The translations under genes were made by a program, and so were the position numbers. Under the pieces are notes generated by a model. It was not told the DNA's origin. It made no database searches and saw only the letters and a program-made list of their open reading frames with translations. This document shows, piece after piece, positions 34,388 to 42,484 of a stretch of 42,484 bases of DNA. The stretch spans positions 1 to 42,484 of the forward strand of contig LSSL01000069.1 of assembly GCA_001953115.1 (NCBI GenBank). The letters run 5' to 3'. The stretch is from Smittium mucronatum (Eukaryota > Kickxellomycota > Harpellomycetes > Harpellales > Legeriomycetaceae). Position 1 is the first letter of the stretch, and each line of letters begins with the position of its first letter.

Positions 34388-34836
34388 GTTCGCTACCCCC
34401 ACTATCACCTCCCACTCACCATTCCATTCACTATAAAAAAAAAACATTTTCATTATCACATCCATTATTCAATTTAATCAATTGTTACTATTATTATTAT
34501 TTTCCCTTTTCTGTGGGTGCTTGGTTATTATTCCCCATTTAGTTTTTTTTATACATAGCAATCAACTACTTTTAAAAAATTAGCATAATAACAGCAAGTA
34601 GTTGCTTGAATACAAAAAAATAAAAGGATTTTAGCAAAAATAGTTAGGTCTTCGAAAATAATTGCAAAAATAGACTTGTTTTAAAATAGCTGCAAAACTG
34701 GACCAGTTCTTAATTTGATTTTCATCTTTAGCGAATGGATTCACTGATTAAATTTATGGATGATTTATGAAAATTATCAACAAATAGATGGAATCAATTT
34801 GCTCTATATGTATTTAACTGGCTAAAATTGTTGTTA
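34388..34836. other. 3' flank of the subtilase gene
   Basis: No gene is supportable. The sequence directly after the stop is C-rich on the plus strand (CCCCCACTATCACCTCCC), then becomes AT-rich. Confidence 0.45.
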
Positions 34837-35118
34837 TTAAATAAACTTTAAATGCCCCCAATTTTGGTTAAACTTATTCCTGTTAAATTTAAGCTCAAAC
34901 TGGGAATTCAATAGCTTCAATGAACTATTGTTCGTTGACAAAGAGCTTAATTCATGACTACACGTAGCCTCAGTCATCCAGCCTACTTGAAGCAATGCCA
35001 GGGGGTCTTTTGGTTGACAGATTGCACTCTTATTCCTTTGGTACACAGCTTCCAGTCCGGCAGAGGAGCTTATTGCAGCTAGGATAACAGTCTTTTCTTT
35101 ACGTCCTTTTCTTTTTTT
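34837..35118 (-). pseudogene. Unassigned open frame, possible exon or gene remnant
   Basis: The minus strand is open for 93 codons after a TGA at 35121-35119, to a stop at 34837. The first half has balanced composition and protein-like content (AISSSAGLEAVYQR, QPKDPLALLQVGWM). The second half drifts into AT-rich Asn/Lys/Phe codons. There is no ATG before an internal Met, so it is either an internal exon of an unrecognised gene or a decaying fragment. I do not recognise the family. Confidence 0.28.
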
Positions 35119-38100
35119 TCATATTTTTTTAGTATAGCTTTTAATACATTATATAACAATAAAATTCCGTGATACAAAAAAAATTGTTGTTTTATTTAGA
35201 AAAACCAAGATATTTGAAAAAAAACAATGAGGTTTTCGGAAAGCAAGAAATAGTTGAGTCAGACCAAAGTCAAAGAATGGTTACATTATCAACCCTAAAT
35301 CGCTTTAAAATAAGTAAAGTGGCAAACTAACTTCAATATATTGAAAAGGTTGAAGTTGATATATATTAGTTTTTATTACAAGCCCACAAATTCGGATTTT
35401 TATTAGCTGTTAAGGTGTATATAGTTGGATTTTAAATTTCTTTTTCACATGTATAGATACTGTTTAAAAAGAGTTTGATGTAATAAGATGTGAAATGGCT
35501 TCATAGTAAATTTGGGAGGCCCTTATAACAACTTTATTATATATATTTTTATTCTGATCCGAAAAACATCTCTACTAATAAACAAAATATATATATCAGT
35601 AAAACTACTCTTAAATCTACAACCGCAATCTAAGGAATACTATCAAGCATCTTTTCCAACTTTATTTTTATCGAGAGATTGTGTGGATTTCTGGTCTTTA
35701 TTTTTTTTTTCTCTTTTAATGACAGAATGGTTCAGAACCCCCCACCTCCAAAAAAAACTTGATGTTTGCTTTTAAAGTGATTAATATCTTGGCTAATCGG
35801 ACTGACAAGAGGATAAAAAAATTCATAATCTTTTCCACCAAAAAAAATCATCAATACTTTCAAATTGAAATAAAAGCTATAATTAATTGATATTGTAGCC
35901 AAGATTTGGTAAAACACAACAAAAATTACATAGCTTGGTTAAAGATTTTTAGATTTTAAATTTATAAAACAGAATACGTTTAGTACTTACAAGATGTGTA
36001 CTTTAAGAGGGATCAGGATTGTAAAAGTACCAGGAATAAATCTTTTCTCTATATTCAGTATTTCAAACCCCTTAAATGACCCCTTTTTTAACAAGCCGAC
36101 TAGGTACAAATATAGGTACCATGGAGATATAATATAAATTATCGGCCATAACAATCTTTTGATATATTCCTGTTTCATCTTAAGTTCTTAATATCAAAAT
36201 AAACATGCACTTTGATTTAATAGCTTGTGTGAACTCTGTCTTCATAAATACGTTATATAAATAACTCTTTAAATAAACTTTAAAAGATAGTCAAATTTTC
36301 ACTGATTGTGGAATTTATAGTCGAGTTATATATGGATAGCAAATAGACCAAGAGTCATTTACGACTTCGCCATCTCAGTAATAAAAGGATTCTTTTAGCT
36401 TTAGCTAATTCGAGATGGAAATTGAACACACTACTGGCTATAAATTTTATTATTACTTAGTATATGGACTTGGCTTGTATTTGTATTTATTTTTTTCCCA
36501 GTGATTTAATATTTATACGGTATTCTTTTTTTGTTGGTAAGATTGGAACGTGAATGTATAAAAATTTTAGCGCCATTTGAAAGTTAAATAAATTTTGAAA
36601 AATCAATAAATAGCTTTTTCCCCATCGATGTTATAAAAATCGGAAACGGAAAGATAGTATAAATTTTTTCTTAAGCATATTAAGGAGATATAATGAGCTT
36701 TTTATAAGAAAAAAAAATAAAGGGCGTGAAAAAGCACGTATACTCTATCAGAATCTTTTTAAATACAAAAAAATAAAGTTCTAAATCTTGAATTTTAAAA
36801 AAATTGAATACGGAAAAAATATGGGTGAAATAAATTTAGTGAAAATAGGAATAATATATATATATATATTAATCATAAGTTGATCTTACACTTAATATTA
36901 GCCTAAAAATAATTTTTCATAATCCAAATGAAAAAAAGATATGGCATTTCATTTTCATAATAATTTTCTCATATCTTCACATAGATTTTAGAACTTTTAA
37001 CCGAAATTTTCAAATATACAAAGGGTTGTCAATAGAAAAGTGTATATTTTCAGTAGATTACTTGAATAGCTTAAACAGCTCGAAACCTAGATCTGAGCAC
37101 CTTTTAATTAATTTCTAAGCTAATGAAACCAAAAATTATCATAAATGCTACAAAAATAGCATTTGCTGTAATTAAAACAATCTTAAACTCCAAATTTCTT
37201 CCCTTATATTTATTTTTTGATTTTTTACACTTTATGGATATTATTTTTGGTGCTGATTATTCGTTTAATATGATTTTTAAAAAAGCGAAAATATAAATAA
37301 TAAATAGCCAGAAAAAATAATATAATATCCAAAATTAATAAATTTTAAATGCTTTTTTTCCTATTTTATCTACTAATCAAATTTAATTATCCAACTAAAT
37401 TCAAACGTAACAATAAAAATGAAAAAAAAAAAAAAAACTTTTTGGGAATAGCTTTGAACTTTTCCCGAGATTATTTGGACCATATTCTAATAACATGATG
37501 CTAATCAGTATGGAATTTTTTTTTTCACTTATTAGATATTTTTTGGAATTTTCAATAAAAAAAACTCCTTGATTCTTTCTCTGCAAAAATTATTTATTTT
37601 TTCTTTAGCTACTCATCATGGATATTTTCTATTTATCCAATTATGGATACCTTTCTGTTTTTTTGTAAAAAAACTCCGTTAATTTTTTATTTATGTAAAT
37701 TTTAAATATAAAATTTTCTTTTGGGAGTGTGTAATTTAGCTACTATTTCATAAATATCACCCATAAGATACACCATAATATCCAACAATATTTTTTCTTC
37801 CAACCAATTTTAACCCAAATTCGAATTTTTTTATTTAGCTTTACCATATAATTGTTATGATCAAATTCTTTGTTTATTAGTTCAAACCATTTTATGACGT
37901 ATCATTTTTGCTTCTTATTTACATAATGCAAATTTTATTAGTTTCATTTGAATTTTAAAAAATCCTATATTCTCTCTAAATCCATTCATATTAGATATTA
38001 CTTTTTTTGTTATTAAATTACGATCTTTAAAAAAATCCGGGTTTTGGGGGAAATTTTAGCTATAAATCTAATTATTTTGATAACCAGCGTATTGCCTTTT

Positions 38101-38734
38101 TTAAACATCTAAATTTTATAGGTTATCAATTTTTACAAATAAATTGTAAGCAATAACATTGTTATTTTTTGTCGGAAATTTTTCATTCAATAAATAATTT
38201 TCGTAAAAGGTTATCTTATATGAATATATTTTGATCGAGAATTATTTAAAATTATGATATACATAATCTTCACAAATAGCTTTCTTTTCACAAATGGGGA
38301 ATTGGTCTTTAATAAATTAAATTTTAATTAAATAAGTAATAAAATTGCGCTTATTTTATTAAGGAGAAATTCATTCGAATATAGAAGCTATTTTTAACAT
38401 TTTCGGTTCTTTCTTTTTTTTCTTGAAACAGTTCCAGAGATGAAGACTGCTAATAACCATACGCCCTATATGAAACTAAAATATAAAAAACTCTTCAATG
38501 AATATATCTTTATTGTCTTATAATATTCAAAATTTTATTATGAAATATTTAAAGTATATAATTTTTTTCATTTAAATTTCTACTTTTTAATTTTAACCTA
38601 ATTTAAAAATATGGTTCTGACTATGCAATAAAACATATCTTTTGAATTTCTATTAATACACAAAATGAATAAATATAGTCGTTTATGAATTATTCAATTT
38701 TTTCAAAGATGAAATAGATCCTACTTTTACCCAT

Positions 38735-38745
38735 CCCCCCCCCCC
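38735..38745 (+). repeat. Run of 11 C
   Basis: An uninterrupted C run lies in AT-rich DNA, preceded by ACCCAT. The flanks differ from those of the second run at 39854. Confidence 0.9.
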
Positions 38746-39853
38746 AATATAATCGATCCTTTGCCAATAAATACAAACATACCTTGTAATATGTTATAAA
38801 TGAAGCCAGATTAGATTATCTACGCTTTATATCTAGTAAAAAAAATTAGACTATACTTGGACAATATATTCAATAAATACAAAAAGTTTATCTTTGGAGA
38901 TTAAAATAAGCACGATATATTTTGATCTAAATAGATTTTTTTCATTAATTAAACAGCTGATTCTTTAATTTTTTTGATTTCTTCTTCTTTTAATAATATT
39001 TTCAAGAAATTATGGTAACTTTAAATTCAAAAATATTTAAAATTTAACACAGATAGAAGTTTTATAATTTAAAATTTGATTATATTGGAAAAGATAATGT
39101 GTTTATCTAAAAAAAAGTTATTAATTTATTTTTTCTGGCATTTATTGCTTACATTTATGCTCTTATAAAAATCGAATTAAGAAAATAATTACCACCAAAA
39201 ACCATTTACGTAAAGTATTAAACACCAAAAAATATATATATGGGGAAAAAACTGAAATGAAAAATTTTGTCTTTAAAATAATTAAAAAAATTTATCGAGT
39301 TTATTAATGTAGGTTTTATGAATATTTTGGATTAATCGGCTTCTAAAAAATATAAAAAATGCCCATATATGGGTTTAGAGATTTTTATAATATCCTATTA
39401 GTCTACCAAAAACATCATATTTTATATTTCTGACCCTTTATTTTATACAGAAATTTTTAGTTATGAGTTTTAAAATCTATATAGATATGTGAAAAAAATA
39501 ATATATATTTATGAATTGCCTTTTTTTCCTTGGTATTTTAAAATTTTTCTTTGTTCTAAGATTAAATGTAACATCAAATTAATTTTATTATGTATTTTTA
39601 TTAGGTAAAATTGCAAAAATAGACAAATTTAAAAAATAGATTGATTTTTTTTACTTAACTTTAAGACTGGTGAGCAAAGAATAGATTTGGGTTTCTGTAT
39701 ACATATTTGCTTTTTTTTGAGCAAATTATATTCTTTTAATTAAAATTTTGAAAATTTTGTTCTATATTTCCATATTTAGAAAATAAATAATGCTTCCACC
39801 ATTGCTAAAATGAGGCTGGATATATAAGATCTTTTATATTATTTAATTGAATA

Positions 39854-39864
39854 CCCCCCCCCCC
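39854..39864 (+). repeat. Run of 11 C followed by a C/T-rich tract
   Basis: The C run is followed by TCTTTCCCCTC, giving a polypyrimidine tract of more than 20 bases within AT-rich DNA. Confidence 0.9.
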
Positions 39865-40192
39865 TCTTTCCCCTCAATTAAAAATCAGATTATCAAACAA
39901 AACCAGCAGTTGTGCTATATTTTGGAAAATAAATTTTGATCTGTCAAAAGGACGTATCTTGAATTTATTTTGAGGAAAAAATGTTTTTGAAGATCTGAAA
40001 TCAGGTAAATGGAAAATCTTTCTTTTTTAAAAAATTATTTTATTTATACATATATTTTTTTGATATAGTTTATAAAATTTAACATTAAACTTATTTAGAT
40101 AAGAACACGATTTCTTGAGCGCGATTCCGCCGACTACTAAAAATATTTGGTGTGATTAAATGTATTGGAGATCATTTTAATAATTTTTTTGG

Positions 40193-40406
40193 AATATTCT
40201 AATTGTAATTTTAAGGCTATTTGTAATAAATATACAAGTAGACCAATAAATTAGTTTAAGATTCATTTTAAAATACTTTTAACTTTTTTTTAACTAAAAT
40301 ATGAAAATTAAATATCATAATTTATTAAAATTTTATAGAGGGTTTGTGGTTTCCAGTATGGATAGAAATGAATTAGAAATGACTTAGGGTGCTTTTTTTA
40401 ATTCAG
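40193..40406 (+). repeat. Left terminal inverted repeat of the MULE
   Basis: It begins AATATTCTAATTGTAATTTT and is complementary to the last bases of the window. Similarity fades after GTGCTTTTTTT near 40400. Confidence 0.92.
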
Positions 40407-40699
40407 AAGAGGGCATATAATGGTATTTCTACACAATATACCGTTATTTTAGAACATAAATCGTTGCAAACCTGTATTAATATTTACAGAAAAACATCAT
40501 CGAGTCTATTGAAATGTGATTATTTAAAAATTAATTGTATTTTAAAATTTTCAAATAATTCATTTTAATGATCTAAAAATATGCATATATATTATTATTA
40601 TAAAGAGATAAAATGATAGGCTTTGTTTCTAATAAGAAGGAATGAGATTAATTTTATATCGTTAGATAGGGGTTTTATGAATTTTCTTAATTTGTTACC

Positions 40700-42260
40700 A
40701 TGTAATCCAAAATTAATCGCTTAATTTTCTGAATAATATTTGTTCCATCAAAACTTAGATATTTTTTCTTTTTAGGTCTTCCAGGCAAATTTCTAAGTAT
40801 AGCCGGTGGTTTTGTATTTTCTGATGGTATATTATTGATATCTAGTGGAACAATATGCATAAAATAAGCTTTTAAAAGTGAAGTTATTTTGTATGACTTT
40901 CTAATAAATTTATCATTATTTAAATCGAGATATGATATCTTTTTAAAGGAATTAATACAAGTAACCTCATACTCCTCAATGAATAAAAAAATCCACCTTT
41001 TGTTTGATATATTGACTGCTCTGTAATATCAATTTTCTCTATTAATACAAAATATTGATTCACCAAATTGTCTTATTCTTCTACTAACTCCTAAGTTAAT
41101 TTTTTTTTTCAAGAAATTCTTAGCTTTTTATTATAAATTATAGGAGTATTTCCTATATTTTTTTTTCTAATTTTTTTCGCCTATTATCAATAAAAAATCA
41201 TTTTATGAATTATTAGTTTCTTTATTTATTAAGTTACAAATAATATCTGGCAATTTGATGATAATTTTCTATAATTTGTGCTAAGAAATGAGGTGATGGA
41301 CATATATCATATCCAATATCTTTTAAATATCGAAATATTTGAGCATATATTGATTTTATTCTATCCATATTTTCCAAAAAAATCAAGTTTTTTCCAATTG
41401 CTTGCCAGTTATGCAAAGCTATTTTGATATGCTTTTTTCAAAATTCCCAAATAAATTTCTATAAATATGAGCTAAGCATATTTAATGTTCATTAAATTTA
41501 CTTTTTATTCTTGTTTCAGTCTCTATATTTTTCATAAAATCGCTCGTAAATATTAATTCATTGTTTTTTTTAAAAAAATTGACCATTAATCGGCGTTCTC
41601 GGATGGTTAAATTCCAAATGATTTAGAAAGTATATTAACACTCCCATACATAAATTTTGAAATCAAAACTACACCTATTAACTTTATTATAGATGGAAAT
41701 TGATAATAATTATCACAGGTATTGTATTTTTGAAATATCAATTGAATATATAATTAAATAATAAATAGCTTTTTAATATTCATCCTATTTTTTTGAAGTC
41801 AAAGTTAGTATCAAGGTTTAAATATTTAAAATTTTCTAAATACCCCTTAATTTTTTCATCATTATGACCTCATAATGTAAATATATATTTTATTATGAAA
41901 AAATTTCGCTTAATGTCATTTAATACAATATTTTAGCTTTTAAATCATTCTAATAATAGTTTTTGAATCAATTTTTTTTTATTTTGGGAATATATTGAAA
42001 TTTTTTGTTGATATATTTTAACAGTTTTTTAATTCAGATTCGGGATGGTTTTATAGCATAAATTGTTGTTATTTTTGAAAAGTTAGAAAATAACTTCTTT
42101 TTTTGTAGCAATTAAAGCTATATAGTAAATTTGAGCGGAAATTTAGATTAAATTCTGCTTTTGGAAGCATTGAATATTATTTATCAAAATCTCATTTAAT
42201 TATTTTGATCTATTAAAAAATTAACAGCTTCATCTTTATTTCTAAACAATTTTATTCAAA
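40700..42260 (-). pseudogene. Broken MULE transposase
   Basis: Read on the minus strand in several frames, fragments follow the order of a MULE transposase. Near 42230 is FRNKDEAVNFL. Near 41440-41480 is CLAHIYRNLFGNF, resembling the C..H...N region of the transposase core. A 60-codon open piece at 41416-41234 (ENMDRIKSIYAQIFRYLKDI) matches the helical region after it. At 40762-40808 is PPAILRNLPGRPKKKK, the basic C-terminal signature common in MULE proteins. Stops and frame changes separate the pieces, so no functional protein can be made from this copy. Confidence 0.72.
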
Positions 42261-42270
42261 TATATCATTC

Positions 42271-42484
42271 ATCTAAATTAAAAAAGCACCTCAATCATTT
42301 CTAATTCATTTCTATCCATACTGGAAACCACAAATCCTCTATAAAATTTTGATAAATCATTATATTTAATTTTCATATTTTAGTTAAAAAAAAGTTAAAA
42401 GTATTTTAAAATGAATCTTAAACTAATTTATTGGTCTACTTGTATATTTATTACAAATAGCCTTAAAATTACAATTAGAATATT
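42271..42484 (-). repeat. Right terminal inverted repeat of the MULE (cut by the window)
   Basis: Inverted copy of 40193-40406. It reaches the last base of the window and probably continues. Confidence 0.92.

Larger units (their letters stand above)
35122..40192. other. AT-rich gene desert
   Basis: No gene or RNA is supportable. Open frames (35512-35775, 35732-35917, 35987-36178, 37401-37586) lack motifs. Small items are a perfect 14-base palindrome TTCAATATATTGAA at 35332-35345, a TA run near 36854-36869, and two poly-C runs listed separately. A GC-richer patch (GAGCGCGATTCCGCCGAC) lies near 40118 and may belong to the left end of the MULE. Confidence 0.5.
40193..42484 (-). mobile_element. 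Mutator-like element (MULE), right end beyond the window
   Basis: Inverted repeats at 40193-40406 and 42271-42484 enclose a decayed transposase on the minus strand. The outermost 120 or so bases of the repeats are identical and the inner part differs at a handful of sites. Because the right repeat reaches the last base of the window, the outer boundary and the 8-10-bp target duplication expected for MULEs cannot be seen. The left repeat may begin before 40193. Confidence 0.85.

Overview
This window looks like nuclear DNA from an AT-rich, intron-bearing eukaryote, most probably a fungus and perhaps one outside Dikarya. The clues are several short spliceosomal introns with GT...AG borders, eukaryotic tRNAs with internal promoters, an Mtm1/SLC25A39-type mitochondrial carrier, a TFB1M-type mitochondrial rRNA methyltransferase, and a secreted proteinase K-like subtilase. 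No closer placement is possible from this sequence. There are two assembly gaps (10662-11115 and 32135-32323).

Layout. Positions 1 to about 24,340 are a very AT-rich gene desert without a convincing protein gene. It holds a perfect (TATTA)29 run, a decayed tRNA-like sequence followed by a perfect 14-bp hairpin, a 207-bp pogo/Tigger-type MITE with TA target duplication, a possible Ty3-like reverse transcriptase relic, a gap inside an (AT)n run, and a 1.1-kb fold-back element with two 242-bp inverted arms.

Positions about 24,340 to 35,100 form a gene island of higher GC. In order: tRNA-Arg(TCT); a nine-exon gene for a mitochondrial rRNA adenine dimethyltransferase (310 aa); a convergent two-exon gene for an Mtm1/SLC25A39-like carrier (383 aa); a ten-unit array of an ATCAGATTGG box repeating every 31-33 bp, next to a small putative secreted-protein ORF; tRNA-Pro(CGG) on the minus strand; and a subtilase locus in which a 1,092-bp segment occurs twice, one copy cut by a gap and one complete (476 aa).

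Positions about 35,100 to 40,190 are again AT-rich and without genes, with two isolated runs of 11 C. From 40,193 to the window end lies a Mutator-like element (MULE) with very similar inverted repeats of more than 200 bp and a broken transposase on the minus strand. The right end runs off the window.

The two clear housekeeping genes both serve mitochondria (small-subunit rRNA modification; glutathione/metal-cofactor homeostasis) and are arranged tail to tail. The subtilase is a secreted protease. The most unusual structure is the helically phased inverted-CCAAT array at 29253-29548.
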